Made by a program: the position numbers and the translations under genes | Notes under the pieces: generated by a model | What the model was told of the DNA's origin: nothing | Database searches by the model: none | Seen by the model: the letters and a program-made list of their open reading frames with translations, nothing else | Shown here: one piece after another, positions 40,001 to 55,000 of the stretch | Layout: the number at the start of each line of letters is the position of its first letter | Position numbering within the stretch: position 1 is the stretch's first letter | From: Nautilus pompilius | Lineage: Eukaryota; Mollusca; Cephalopoda; Nautilida; Nautilidae | Reading direction: 5' to 3' | Length of the DNA stretch: 64,000 bases | Assembly (NCBI GenBank): GCA_018389105.1 | Contig: JACATO010000980.1 | Span: forward strand, 930,001-994,000

Positions 40001-43000
40001 ACTGGTGGTGTAGGACACGACAACTACTACAGCCTGATAAGCTAGCACTCCTGCATGATCAGTCACAGCAGCTTAACCAAGTATGCTTCACTTTATACTC
40101 ATCGGGTTTGAATGGCAATCTTACTGATTTTATATTTGTATTGTACCATCCTGTTTAAAGTAAACTGGAGGAAAAACAAACAAACAACTCGGTTAACACA
40201 AATTTGTAAATTTCTGTCACAATTTTTTTTTTTTTTCAGAATTCTTTACTTTAATCACAAGTTTTTATAAATTATTATGAAACAGTAATATTTAATCTGA
40301 ATTAAGATTATTCTTTCCTTAATTAATGCCAATGTCTATTCTCTATCTTGGTATTTTTTTTTTTTGATATGTTATATGCCTTGATATTTATGATATATTT
40401 AGAATGATGCTATCAGTCACTCGCCCGCCCACCCACCAACTTCTCATGTTTGTGTTTTTTGTCCTCTTGACTGTTATAATACTCCTGTTTTTTACTACCT
40501 TCGTTAGGACATAATTTTAAAATAGAAACTGAAAAAGAAAAATAGTTGCAAATAAATCAGGTCTGTAATTGATTAGAGATAATTTAAAGTAACCTGAGAT
40601 TTTGGAATTTGTTAACATTGAAATCAAAAAGAAATCTAAGGTACAAACACTCGTATCCAGCGCTAATGACAAGTAAAGGATTAAACAATTTTATTCAGAA
40701 CAATGAAATAAAATATTGTAATACTTATTTTCCTTGTTTGAGGCAACTTGTGGAAAATCTTTTTAAATAATGTAGACTAATTTTTGTCAGTTCTCAACCT
40801 TTTAAAAAAATGTTTGTAGTCTCCTCTCTTTTTTTTGTCAGATGGCACTGTATTGTTTCAGTGGTTGCAATTCCCAGCTTTGAGAAAGAGAGAGAAGAAA
40901 ATCTATACGAAGCAAAGGACAAATGAATTCACTAACATTTTTTTCTTAAAATCTGTGGTTTTGTTCTGAATCAAAGAATATACCTGGAGTTTTATAATTG
41001 AATGTTTATCACGTCCAAATTATTGTCTACACCTACTAATTCAAAGAAGGAGATTTTCTTGTTTCGGCAGAGCATTGGGAATAACCAATAGGTCATAGGT
41101 TTAAGACATAGTATCTCAACCTTTTTCACTCCATTCCCCCCTTCATGAATTCTCAACATTCGTGTGGCTCCCCTTTATTTTTCTCCCAAATCCCACCCTG
41201 CCAAAAAAAGCGCAGAAAAAAAAAGAATAAATAAAATGTTGATGAAGAGAACACCCTTGCTTTATTAAAAAGTTTACAGTCATAATTATCTTATATTGAT
41301 AGATTTCTGTGATATGCTTAACTTACATCACTAGACTACAAAAGACTAGCAGACAATAGCAAATTTGATTTGGATGGGAGAAAGTTCAATTAACCTCTGC
41401 ATACTTTATCACACATCAGTGGGAAGGCTGATATTGTTTCTTTTCAGTCAGTTGACGAATCCGAGGTTGTGTCACTGACAATGCACATCTCATGTCGGGG
41501 TCCACATCCAATCGGTTGCGGCTCTTATTCTTGATTTGTAGAAGGGTGGAGAAACCAGACTCACATAAATAGGTAGTTGAAAAAGGCAAGAGTAGTCGAA
41601 GTGCAATCTCACTGACTTTTGGATATGACTGATGCATCGAACACCAGAATACATTCAGAGATTTTTCTTCATAGAGATCTTTGGCAGCAGAATCATGTTT
41701 GAGATCAAGGAACTCGTCCTGAACATCACTGGGAATGGTAGTAATATCAAGAGTGCCAGAGAATGGATTCCTTACCAACTTCCCTTCTTCCTCCTCGAAT
41801 TCTGGGAAGTACATATTAAGTTCAATTTCCAAGGATCTCAGATGCTGGGTGATTTCAGTTTTAAGTAAGGGTCAAGCAGACTATCTTCTTCATTCTCGTC
41901 AAGGACAGCTGAAAGGTTTTCAAACATGGCAACATTCCCGGCACCGACTTTCCTTTGCCAATTCTGGAGCTTGGCAAGAAATCCACGAAGACAGTCCATC
42001 AGGTGAAACACATTTCTTTCATTGCCCTGTAGCTTCAGATTCAACCTATTTAGCTGCTCAAATATATCTGCTAAATATGCAAGACGTGCTCCCACAAAAC
42101 CTGATTGAAGTGACTCAACAGATCATCTTTCCCTTGCATTTCCAGGAACAATTTTAGCTCCCCCCGAAGTTCAAACACTCGATTCACAACATTGCCCTTG
42201 GAAAGCCAGCGCACTTTGGAGTAAAAGAGGAGAGCTTCATGCTCCGAATCCATGTCTCTACAGAGGTTCTGGAAAAGGCGAGAGTTCAGAGCTCCAGCTT
42301 TTACAAAGTTGACGCATTTGACCACTGCCTCCAGGATCTTGCAAAGTTCATCAGGGAGGGTTTTCGACGCCAGTGCAAAACGAGGATCATACAATGAACC
42401 CCCTTGGCATTCGGAGCTACTTCCTTGACACGCTTCTGGAACCCTGATTTTGATCCCAGCATCGCTGGAGCCCCGTCTGTACAGACTCCACAACAATTTT
42501 CCCATGGGATCCTGTTAGCTTTGAAGAAAGAATATAGCTTTTCCATCACATCTTCAGCTGTTGTGGTGGTCTCAAGCTGTGTACATAAAAGATATTCTTC
42601 CTTGATATCACACAAGAAAACATACCTAACAAACAACACGAGTAGCTGTGCACACGAACTCACATCCGTTGACTCATCCAGTTGTATTGCAAACATACCA
42701 GCTGGAGACGATTTGATCTCCTGTATCACTTTTTCCTTTATGTCATCTGACATTTCATTAATTCTCCGCTTCACTGTGTCGTTTGACAAGGAAATTTGTT
42801 GAATTTTACGTTCATTTGCATCTCCAAGAACACGCTTGACCATCTTTAAAGTACATGGCTTAATTAAGGTTTCACAATTTTCACAATTGTGTGGGGGGGC
42901 TTTCTTTGCTTCGCTATTTCAAGGGCAACCTCGTATGATGCCTCAACTACACTTGAGGTCTGTTGTTGGAAAAGCACCAGTTGCATCCAGTTTCTGTTTT

Positions 43001-46000
43001 CCCAAACTACTTTCGTGGCGCCTGAAGAAATCGGGGTCTTTTCAGCATACTGTGGATGGATGGTCTGCAAATGATGCTTCAACTTACTAGGCCTCATAGA
43101 ATCGTTCCCCAACACTTTGAAGCACAGTACACACTGAGGTTTCTCGATGCCATCAGCGAGAATTGATGTAAATCCGTAGCTAATGTACTCTTCACTGTAC
43201 TTCCGCTTCTTAGTAACACTAGTAGCCATCGCAAATCTAGGGAAAATAAAGAAGACAGACCATCAGAACAAACATTAAGTGATAAGACAAAAGAATGAAA
43301 TGAAGGACAGATAAATAGGACAAGTGATAAAATGACAAACACACAAATATCCACATAATAATACATCCATGGACTCACACATTAAGCACACACACAGTCA
43401 TACACAAACATACACAGAGAGAGTAAAGATGATAAACATTCACACTCAAGCTAGCAAGCTGAAATGTACTTTCTACAGCAAGAACACACCTCCTTTGACA
43501 AGCACTGCCCCAATTGAATAATTAGAAATGTATAATTTGCAACAGCCCACCATGGCCCCCCTAAATTATTGCCATGGCCCCCTTGGGGGCCATGGCCCCC
43601 AGGTTGAGATTCTATGGTTTAAGACATTCAACTATGCAGAACACTTCACCACAGCCACCTGTCTGTGAACTGGTAGGGAGAGATTGATGGAATTACCAGC
43701 TTTGACAAAAGGTGCTTCATTAATTTACAAATGGTAACTTGCCTAGTATAACCATGTTCTCACCAGTGTACCCCCCCTTTATTTGCCTCTCTTGCTGGAA
43801 ATTCTATAACTTTGTATTTTCAGTTGATTGCAAATCTAAACTCATGATAATTATATTTAAGTTGTGAAAAGTTTAGAACTTTGGCACAAAGCATAATGAT
43901 GATAATAAATTCATTATTTTATTGTGTAGAAAATTGCCATTTCAAAAATCCAGTCTAAAGGAGGAATTCTGAAAAAAGATCCAAATGCAGTAAAGAGGCC
44001 ATTTTATGACATTCAGCAGAACATAAAGAAGCGAACAGTTGACACTGTTGCAGGTTAGTCCATTCTTAACAAATGTTCTATGTTCTGTTGAGTTGTGCTC
44101 TTAACTGATCATCAATTCTTAGCTCATCTTAAACAAGGTCATCTGATAGCCAAGTAGAAAACATGCCTATATTATTATCATATACCTCTGGAAAATTTTG
44201 ATTTCTTATATTATTTTATGCAAATTTTAAAACCATAGTTTTTTATTTGTGTACATAATTTCTATAATTTAGTAATGAGTTCTAGAGTTTTCTATTTTTC
44301 TTTTTCTATAAATCTCACTTTTTACCATATAAGCTAACTGACTTTGTAATAGCAAACAAATAAACATTTTTTTGGTCTTTTTAACTATACGAGGTCTGTC
44401 CAAAAAGAAACCGAACTTTTAAAACAGCATGCTCACGACTGCCGTGCTGTGTATTGGTGACCTTGACCTTCAGTAAAAAGAAACGAACTTTTAAAACAAC
44501 ATGCTCACGACACGTGCCGTGCTGTGTATTGGTGACCTTGATCTTCAGTCTAATAATAGCCGCAGCACACACGCCATTTCATTAGTCATCAATCTACATG
44601 CGCTAGAGTGAACGTATGTTTAGTGCACTTGGCATTTTGTCGGCAAGTTGAAAATGAAGGATCTTGAAGAGCAACGTGTTTGTGTGAAATTCTGTTTCAA
44701 ATTGGGAAAACTTTACGGAGACTTTTCTAATGTTGCAACAGGCCTGTGGGGAGGATTGTTTGAGCTGTACGAAATGTCACGAGTGGTACCAGTGTTTAAA
44801 ATCGGGAAGAACGTCCACCGAAGACAATCCCAAATCTGGATGACCTTCCACAACAACGACGACGATCACATTGAGGTGTGCTGTGATCCATGGAAATCGT
44901 CGCCTGACTCTCCGTGAAGTTTCCAAAGAAGTAGGCATCTGTAAAAGTTTGTGTCACATGATTTTAAAAGAAAAATTGAACATGCATCATGTAGCTGCAA
45001 AATTTCTGTCACGTCTGCTGACAGATGAACAAAAAGAGAACTGAGTCACAGTCAGAGCTCTTTGATCGTTTGAATGCTGATGAAAGCTTTCTGAAAAAAG
45101 TCATAACAGGTGACAAAATGTGGGTGTATGGCTACAACATCGAAACAAAAAGGTAGTCGTCACAGTGAGTTGGATCATTATCGCTGTGACCAAAAAAAAG
45201 CACATCAGAGTCGCTCAAATGTGAAGGTGATGTTGATCACCTTTTTTTGATTGGAAGGGCATCGTTCATCATGAGTTTGTTCCATGTGGTCAGACGATCA
45301 ATAAAGAGTTTTACTTGGATGTCCTGAGGCGGTTGAAAGAGGCAGTGCAAAGGAGGAGGCCTGAAGCATGGAAAAACAAAACCTGGATGCTGCACCATGA
45401 CAATGCACCTGCTCATGCATCACTCCTTATCCGGGACTTTTGGGCAAAGCACGAGATGACTCTCGTCCCCAAACTGTCTTACTCTCCAGATTTGCTTTTC
45501 AGAAAGCTTTCATCAGCATTTAACGATCAAAGAGCTCCCGACTGACTGTGACTCGGTCCTCTTTTTGTTCATCTGTCAGCAGATGCAGCACAAATTTTGC
45601 AGCTACACAATGCATGTTCAATTTTTCTTTTAACATCATGTGACACAAACTTTTACACATGCCTACTTCTTCGGAAACTTCACGGACAGTCAGGAGATGA
45701 TTTCCATGGATCACAGCATGCACTTTCTCAATGGGATTGTCTTCGGTGGATGTTCTTCCCCATTTGAAATACTGGCACCACTCATGACATTGCATACAGC
45801 TCAAACAATCCTCCCCACAGGCCTGTTGTAACATTAGAAAAGTCTCTGTAAGTTTTTCCCAATTTGAAACAGAATTTCACACAAACACGTTGCTCTTCAA
45901 GATTGTTCACTCTAGTGCATGTAGATTGATGACTAACTGATGTGGCATGATGCAGCTATTATTAGATTAAAGATCAAGGTCACCGACACACAGCACTGTA

Positions 46001-49000
46001 TTCGTGAGCAGGCTGCGCCGGATGGTTGGCACACTGTTTTAAAAGTTCGGTTTCTTTTTGGACAGACCTCGTATGTATGTGAGGGATTGAATTTGAGTCC
46101 CAGTCGGGACTGGCTCAATTTTGTGTAACACCGGTATGGCTTTTGCTCATGGCCACCCATGTTGAAAAGTGCTTGTAAAACTCATTAAATATGTAAGCAT
46201 ATGGTTCCTAAACTTGTAATGAAGATAGTTATCTGCAATCCTCAAAAGCATGATGACATATGAAAAACAAAACACACATCATCAGGTGTACAGTCGACCC
46301 TCGCGTAATCACCTTTCGGCATTCGCGGCCCCGCTTATTCGCGGAATTTTCCATAGAACCTAACTAATAATTGTTCGTGGAAACCCCCGCATATTCGCGA
46401 ATCACAAATATCTTCCGCGATTTTTTATGGCTTTTTTCGTGGCAATATATATTTTTTCCTGCTTTTTAACGCTAAATTATTAATAACAATATAATTTACT
46501 AATTTTGTAACATAAATTCAGCAAAATATCAATATAAAATAAACGCTTTTGGCTGGAGGTTTGAAAGTAGCCAATCAGAGAGCGTTATTCATTTCTCCTC
46601 GCTGCTGATTGGCTGCTGCCCACGAGGCGCTGTCTCAGGCAGATGCAGCCCAGCAGCTCCGCATCATCCCCAGTTTACCGCATATAGCTATCTCGAGTGT
46701 TTCTCTGAGAGTTGTATTTTTATTAAATAATTATTATATATTTTACTTATATTTTTTATTATTATTTTACGTTATATTTTGACGTTTATAGGCATTTTTA
46801 TGGACCACGTCCAATATTCGCGGTTTTTCACATCTTCTCCTCGGGTGCTCAGGGACGTAACCCCCACGAATACCGGGGGACAACTGTATATTAATCAGGC
46901 TTTTATTTTGAAGAAATGTGTTTTAGAGTATCGACCTTTGTAGGAGAAACCACTTTGATCATTGGATTTTTACATTATGATCGAGTCTTTGGAACCATCT
47001 GTCTATTTCTGACTTTGTTTAGCTGCGTCTTAAAGATAGAAATTGGAAGTGCTGGTCTGCCAGTGGAAGAAAGTCTAGTATTATGACAGCTCTGGCCAAG
47101 AATGGCTTTCTTTCTTTTTTGCAGCAACCTACTTGACAGTACTGCAAACGTGAAATCTGTCATATTTTATAGGGTATTGTATAGTAGTGTTACTTAGTAT
47201 TACTAACTCGAGACTAATTAACAGTAAATAAGTAACATTCTATAGATGTGCAACTTTTGAATTATCACTAGAAATTTGCTTTATAATTTCTAGATTTTCC
47301 AACCAAACTTATAGAATTTCTATTGTCTCTGGTACATAAATAACTACATTATTACATAACACAGGTGGTTTCTCTTAAAGAATTAATTAATCTCAATCAG
47401 CTATCTGGCTCTGCTGCTTTCTGGTTGGTCACAAACAATCAAGGTGTATTATTGTGTGGACTGTTCTATATAGTTGAATAAGTGTTTTTTCTTCTTTGTG
47501 GAACACAAAAGTGATCCTTGTTTTGCTGTAATGGGTCACATCTCATACATACTGTGAAAGAAAGAGGGGTTTTATAAAACATGAATAGACGTGGGTGTAC
47601 CATTCTAGTTTTTAGTCATTAAGAAAGACAGTAATTTTCATATATGGGAACGTGTGGTTCGCATGTTGCAGTATTCGTCTACATTCATTTCCATGCAGTA
47701 GCTCGGCATGGGGTTTTTTTTATGTAAATTATGAAAGATTGTGAAAAAACACCAGTATTGCCTGCCAGCCAAGTCTTTCCCATTGTTGCCGTCAGGATTC
47801 TTTAAAAAGTGTGAGAGCGGCCACATTCTGCAAATTCTTTGTAATGTAGTAGCAAAAGAACAGGTGTAAGGGAGGTCGTATAGGGATGAAGCTAGAATTG
47901 ATTTCCAGAGCAAAGTAAAAAAGAAATCATACCCCAGAGTGAGCTGTGAAAACTGCTGATTTGTGCGTTGATGCAAAATCTCCTTAATGGACCTTAAATG
48001 GGGAAGAAGTTGAAACTCTTTCCATAATATTTTTTTACATTGGTTGTATAGTTTTGCTTATTTTAGATGAAGGAATAAAGAATTGAAGAAAATCCACGGA
48101 AAAGAAAAGAATTGAGATGTCATCTGCAGCTATTTTAAGAAAGATTTAACTAACTGATCAAATTATCATCACATCACATATGAGGTCTGATCAAAAAGTT
48201 TCAGGACTAAATTTATTCAGACAAAACTAAAGCACAAAACAGTTAATCAAATTTATCTCCTTCAAAGTAGTCCCTGCCTACTAATTGAACACAGTGATTC
48301 CAGTGCCCCTGCCACTTGTTGAAGCATCTCTGGTACTCTTCTTTCTTGATAGTTTTCAGTTCCTGTGTCATATCCTGAAACCTTTTTCACTTTAGAGTGC
48401 ATTTCAGTCTGGGGAATAGAAATCTGGTGAATATGGTGGTGAGGAACCAGTGGAATGTTGTGCATAGCCAGGAATTCTCATGTGGAGAGTGCTGGATGTC
48501 GTGGTGCAACATCCACACACCTGTCTGCCATTTCCAGGCCGTTTCTATCAAACTGCATCTCATAGGCATTCGTTTTCAGGATGGCCAAATAAAATCACCG
48601 ATTCACTGTGTGAATGTATGGAACAAATTCGTGGTGCACAACACCCTCAATGTCAAACAACACAATCAACATAGTCTTCACATTTGAGTAAACCTGTCTT
48701 CCTTTCCTTGGTTGAAGCAACGATAGGGTCATAGCCATAAACCCAAATCTCGTCACCTGTAATGATGCTGCATAGAAAGTTTTCATCTCTGGCTACATGA
48801 TCAGTGAGGCAATGCTCCTTTTGTTCTGGAGTGAGAACTTACAGGATGAACTTTGTGGAGACTCACCTCATTCTCAAATCTTGAGTCAAAATCGTTTGGC
48901 ATGTGCTGTAGGAGATGCCAACTTCTTCAGCCACTTCATGAATCATCATTTGTCTGTCACCACACAAATCATGTCATGAACATGTGTGATTGATTCCTCA

Positions 49001-52000
49001 CTGTGTGGGGTTGATGGACAGCCGGAGCACAGATCATATTTGATGGAATTTTGGCCATCTTTAAACCGAGAAAACCACTCAAATGTTTTTGAACAGCTGA
49101 ATGCTTCATCCCCAAATGCTGTTCTTAACATTTCATAGGCTTCCGTGGCTGTCTTCCCGAGTTTCACACACAACTTGATGCACACACGTTGCTCCTTCAC
49201 AGCTGTCATTTCACAATGGGAGAAAAAATAAACACATTTTCACAGAACTGCGATGACAAACAAGATGCCTGCTTCCCACCAGAGGTGTTACATCTGCAAG
49301 CGTTGCCAACCACACCCTCTTATTAATATCCCTATAGTGTAATTAATTCCCATACAATAAATTTAGTTTTGACCAGACCTTGTATATAGTTTTAGGAATT
49401 GCTTATTCTTGTCTGTTGTGCATTTTGAGCTAAGACTGAGAACAGCAAAAGTTGGTTTTAATTCTGTTCTTCATACTTGTTGATATTGTGTGTGTGTGTG
49501 TGTGTGGTGTAAGTGCATGTAATTTTATGTAATCTCTGCTCCAAACAGCAAGAGTAAGTAGGGTATGTGGCCAAAGACATGATCAACTGTTTCCGTGGGC
49601 CAGCTAGACTTTCTCTAACTCGGTCTCTTGGTGGATGAGTCAGGAACATGAGCCTCTACTACTCTCTGCTGCATCCTACTCAAATTTGAGAACCCCATGA
49701 CTGAGCTAGTTGAAAGCGTTTTTATCATGTTTAGCGAGATATTCTAGGACTGACCTTTTTCACTGGTTATAGGTGGGAGACTGTTTTGTTTTATTTCCAT
49801 AGAATTTTGAATCCCAAGTAATTATACATTAGTTTACTAGTGAACTGATAGTATGAGGTGAATTACTAAACAAAAAAAAATGTTATCTTAATATAGATTT
49901 ATTACAGTCATGTCCCACTTTTAAGACTGCTGTCTGTGTTCTTTTTTCACTTGTTTAGTTACAAATGTCATAAGCTGCTGGTTCAGATTTTCCATTCACT
50001 TGATTTCTTACTAATACAGTGTCCCTTTGATAGCATTCTTTCAGTCATATCTTACAGCGGTATACAGGTGATTTCCTTTCCCCTTTTTTTGTTTGTTACT
50101 TTAGATGTGTAGCAACTTTTTGGAACATCTGAAATAAAATAAACCATCTGTTGACAGGTCCATCTACCTCTAGTAGGCAGTTCTGTTATGATATACGTAC
50201 ATATATAAAGAGGTTTCAGGATGAAGTCATTGGTAAAGCAAAAGAAATATCAAATTAGGTTAATGTTAGCTGCCATCTTCAGACTTTATTGCTACAAATG
50301 GCTGGATACTTTGGAGGGTTAGCTGTTCTGCACAAACTTCTCAATGCTTAACAAATAGGTTCCATAACTTTTCTTTGAGATTAATTTAATACCAGTGAAA
50401 GGCATGTTCTTGTTCATTACTGCACAGCTAAAAATAAATTAATCATTTTTGTGCTTTCATGATGTAGCAGCTGTAGTTTGTGGGTTTGCATAATATCCAT
50501 CACTAGTCTTAAATGTAAGCAAATTCACCTTCAGGTTGGGGCTCATTATTGGCTCCCTTTTTCTCTTCATAATGCTCTGAAAAATGCTTTAACTTTTACA
50601 ATTTAAACCTTAAAATATATACCATATTGATTCTAATTGCTATCTGGAGATGGGCATTTTTGATAGCTTTTTGGGACTGAACCTGGGGAATGGTATTAAA
50701 TTTTGTTTTTATATTGAGTATATGCATCTGGCCCCATAATTTTATTACATGTTAGTCAGTGATGTTATCTATTTGTGATGCATTTTCTACTTTCACAGTC
50801 AGTGAACTCAAGTCCTACAGAACAAGTTAAGCCACAACACACCATGCTTGGTATTCCATGACAGTATCTGTTAAGGACATAAGACATGACATACATCGTG
50901 AACCAAAATTTGATTTTACTCCATTTAGTCTTAAGGGGAGGAGAAGAATCCTGAAAGTCAACCTTGGAAGGCCTATTTATTTGTTTTAGTTTTCATTATT
51001 ACCTAATGACCTAGTACAGGAGAGAATCTAGGTTTTGAAGAAAACAAAAAGAGGGGACTTGAATGCAAATGTAAGCAGAACGATGGGGTTTTGGTGTATG
51101 ATGAAGGGGTGAGAGGAGGATCTCCGAAATGCTTTTTTTTTTTGTATTTCTTTGTAATATTTCATTTTAAAGAGGTGGTGAAGAATTTAACGACTCTTGG
51201 GTTATACTTAATAAGGAAAATATTATGGAATAATAAATGCAAATAAAATCTGTAGTTTTTAAAAAAAACAAACAGTGAACTTTCATGGCCTAATAAGCTT
51301 CTTTCAGTTAATCATGTCGGTAATGATTGTGGCCAGGAGGTTGCTAGCAGAAGTGTCCACAATAGTATCAGCATCCAACTTTGACTTTATGGAAAGAAAT
51401 AGCGCACAGTTAACCTCTGTTTGCTTGTTGTGCTGCATGGATCTGTGTACACAAGTTTCTAAATAGAATGGCTCTTTTGGTAAGCAAGAGTATCGAAATT
51501 CTGGCAGTGCTTGAGTTCTGTTGTTTGTTCAGTCGCTAACGAGTCCTGAAGAGTGCTTATTTTCATTCTTCCATAGAGCATGCAATCTAATTTTCTTATC
51601 TGAAACACAAAACTGTTTTTCTACCTTTCTCCTTTTCTGTCAGGCAGGAGACATGGACCATTTCCTTTGATATTTAATGTGATTGATTGATTGATTGATT
51701 TATGTTTATTTAAACTTTTGAATATGAGATAGAAAATGGATCTTTCGCATTATTAGCTTTCTGGATCAGATGAATTGACACTGTTTTGCACCATATTCTG
51801 CTTTCAATTGCTGATCACCATTTTCGTGGATTGTAACAGGTTTGATGTTATCCCTATAATATTGTGGCTAATGGCTTAGTAAACTAAAACAGACAAAGAG
51901 TGCAGTGGAAAAGAGCAGCATTTAACCCTGATGCTGTGGCAACAATCCATGAGTTTAATGTCCCATTCCATTTCAGTTTTGGTTTATTTTCATATCATAA

Positions 52001-55000
52001 AACGTTTATACAAGTAAAACAATCTTTAGAGACGTGTTATTTTACCAGTCTAGTTTCAAAAAGATTTTACTTTACTTGTAGACACTTTTTCCATGTTTTG
52101 TTTGTTGTTTTAAGAAGCTAATATGTGACATTTATTGCCTACGGTTAAATGTTACAGCACTGAAACGATAAATAGGGATAAATGCAAATTAAACCATTCT
52201 TGAAAAATTTCCATTATTATCCAGATTTTTTTATTTGATTGCCAAATAACAGGGAGATGTTGTTTTGAATAGCCCTTCATAGCTATTGGGGACTCACTAA
52301 GTATACAAAAACTTGGAGAATTATAATATCTGCCCATCCTTTAAAAACTAAATAAACCCACATTTTCCTTACTTAATAAAAAAAAAACTAATAGTCTTCA
52401 ATTTTAAATTTTTAATTAAATTTGATGAATACTTAAAGATTAACCTACTGATGCAGGTGACATGCAAAAGATTTCTGGGATGTCACTTGACTTAAAGGCA
52501 CAACATTTAAATGATGATTTGCACAGTGAACCCAAGGTATCCATTGGTGAGAGTTGCTGGAAATGAGCTACACATTCATGTTGCTTCTCTGTTGTGTTTT
52601 TGGCTTCATCATAACTCAGGGTTCTACAGTCTTGTGGAAGAAGAAAAACATTTTAAATAATCCAGAATATCATCACAAATTGTGATATCTTTTATACTAC
52701 ACAAGCAGTAGTTTTAATAAGATTTGATGAGGTTTAAAAGTCTTTAACTAGAATTCAAAAAAAACAAACAACCAATTTGCTCCCAGTTTGAACTGACTGT
52801 TCCTTACGAACTTGCAGACCATACAAAGGCTCAATGATTGGCTGGTTCTTTTTTTTGTTTGTTTCATTACAGAAATTTATGAAATTTTAGAAACTCATTT
52901 CTTTCACTGACATCTATACATTCTTTTAGCATAATATCCTCAGCATTAATTTTAAATGCACTTGTTAATTGCCTTATGACGCTGATGTTGAATTCATCAC
53001 AATATTCCCAAATAAAAAAAATCCTTGGTGACTACATAGTTCACTAAAGCCCTTTACAGGGGGATGCAGCAATTTATTTGTTGCATGCTGCCCTTTCTGC
53101 ATTTGCTCAGAAAAACTGCAATCTGTTCATTTTGATGAATTTTGTAATGCTTTTATGAAAGCTGTTGATAGTCCAGTGCACCGTATTCATGTCAGACTTT
53201 GCATCTTTTTTACTTCTTTATCAGCAGCACTATACTTGTACCCTGTCACAGAATAAAACGTGCAAAAGTCATGAATTCATCTTCTGAATAAGACATACAG
53301 ACAAAATGTACTAAACCATGTATATTTACAACAGTGCCAGCATGTACCATCTTTAATTTAAGGAAAGTTAAAAATGGTCCCAGTTTGTTGAGTTTAGATT
53401 ATTCTCCACAGAATTACCCCTTTATGTCATTGACTTTTTTTTTCATTGTCAACTTCAAATGACTTTTGTGATGATGTGGCTGGCTCTGCTTTCACTGATG
53501 ATGCTTAGGCAGCTTGTAGTTTGTTAAAATGGGGAAAATATACTCTGAGATTTATTATATCTTAGGACTTATATAGTATTTGAAGGGGGGTTATTGTGTC
53601 GAGTGAATAGTGCAGGAAAAAATGAAGTATTGCGTCAGAATTATTTTTTTGTTGGTGTTTATTATTTTAGAGATTAGCAGCAGTTACAGCGCATTTATGA
53701 TGTATGGATGTATTTGTTTGGAGCTCCAATTGATGATAGATCCCTTAGCTGGGGCATTTACACAACTTCCCTTGATTGGGTGTGGTAGAACAGGAAAGCA
53801 AGCTAAATAAAAAAAACAGGCATTATGGGTCCGGCAAGAGTAGGTAGTAGAGAAATGTGTAAGAATTGGGTGACCAACCACAGAGTTACTTCCAGCAATA
53901 GGTTGCTTATAAATCCCAAACTGTAACACACACGTTAATGTTTGTGTGTTTAATGCTATATTTATAGTGTGCAAGTTCCATGCATACATGTTTGGGTGAA
54001 CACTACAATAATGAAAAACTAACTGAAAAGTATTATATTATATTAAACAGTAACTGTACCTATATTGAAAGTAGTAGACCATCTTAAACACTACACTTTG
54101 AACTTATGAATACAATTGAAAATACTAATCAAAGTACTCTAAAAAGAATTTTTTCCTAAGCAAAAAGTCATCAGATATTGTTTGTTTTTCTTAAAAAAAG
54201 CTTAATAGATTTAACATCCTATGTTAATGGTGGTCAGATTGTTGCTCCCCATGCACACTTGCTGCCAAGGTGAAAGAATGATCTCCTAAAGTTGTAAAAG
54301 TCTTTATACTAGGTCATTGTAACTGTTACTCTGAACTTGATGGAAGATTCCATATGATTAATGAGTTCACAGGAGACACTCAACTGTCCATCTATAGTGC
54401 TTTGAATGTAATTAGTATGTTGAAATCAGTCCTAAATCACAGAAGTAATGAGATCAAAACCAGGAAACATCACATGAGGGTTACCAACATATATAGTTTG
54501 AGTTGTGTCTTTTTGTGTTTCTGTAAAAAAATTTTAAATATTAATAGTAGCTTTTATTGGCAACTTGTTGGTCAAGTTAAAAGTTTCGGTTGAGCACCAG
54601 TTGCTATTAGAAAGAAAAAAGTGAATAAGTTTTGAAAAACCCAGAAGTTGTATCACAGTCAGCAGTGTTTGATAATCGTGTTTGTAGCATTTGCAGAAAA
54701 GAGATTTATTTGCACATGGGAAAATCTGTGACATTTAAAATTATTTATAAACAAGCTTATGTGTACAAAATAACACAGTGGTAGCCAATTGAAGATCCAT
54801 CTCATTAATGTTTTTAATGCATTCAGACTATTGTTTTCATCACTAAAGTATCATTTACAGATTTTTTAATAAAACACTATGTGGTTCTTAGTGTATCCAA
54901 CCATACAGGAGTGTTATTTTCCTCTAATGTTTCCATACAGAGATATAACCTAAAAGTATGGATGTGGGCAAACAAAGTCAACCAGATAGTGAAAACTGTG

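Larger units (their letters stand above)
41107..43616 (-). mobile_element. Second hAT DNA transposon (ZBED/FAM200-type), 2.51 kb
   Basis: Inverted repeats read CATAGTATCTCAACCT on the left and CATAGAATCTCAACCT on the right, read inward. An exact 8-bp target duplication, GTTTAAGA, lies at 41099-41106 and 43617-43624. The ends are close to the familiar CAGTGGTTCTCAACCT type, with two or three changes. The transposase is on the minus strand. The right end carries a perfect GC-rich hairpin. This copy is better preserved than the one at 23920-26950 and is of a different family. Confidence 0.95.

Noticed and set aside
47638-47976. 112-codon minus-strand frame in intron 16
   Set aside because: No motif or splice context was recognised, and its length is not unusual for this much sequence.
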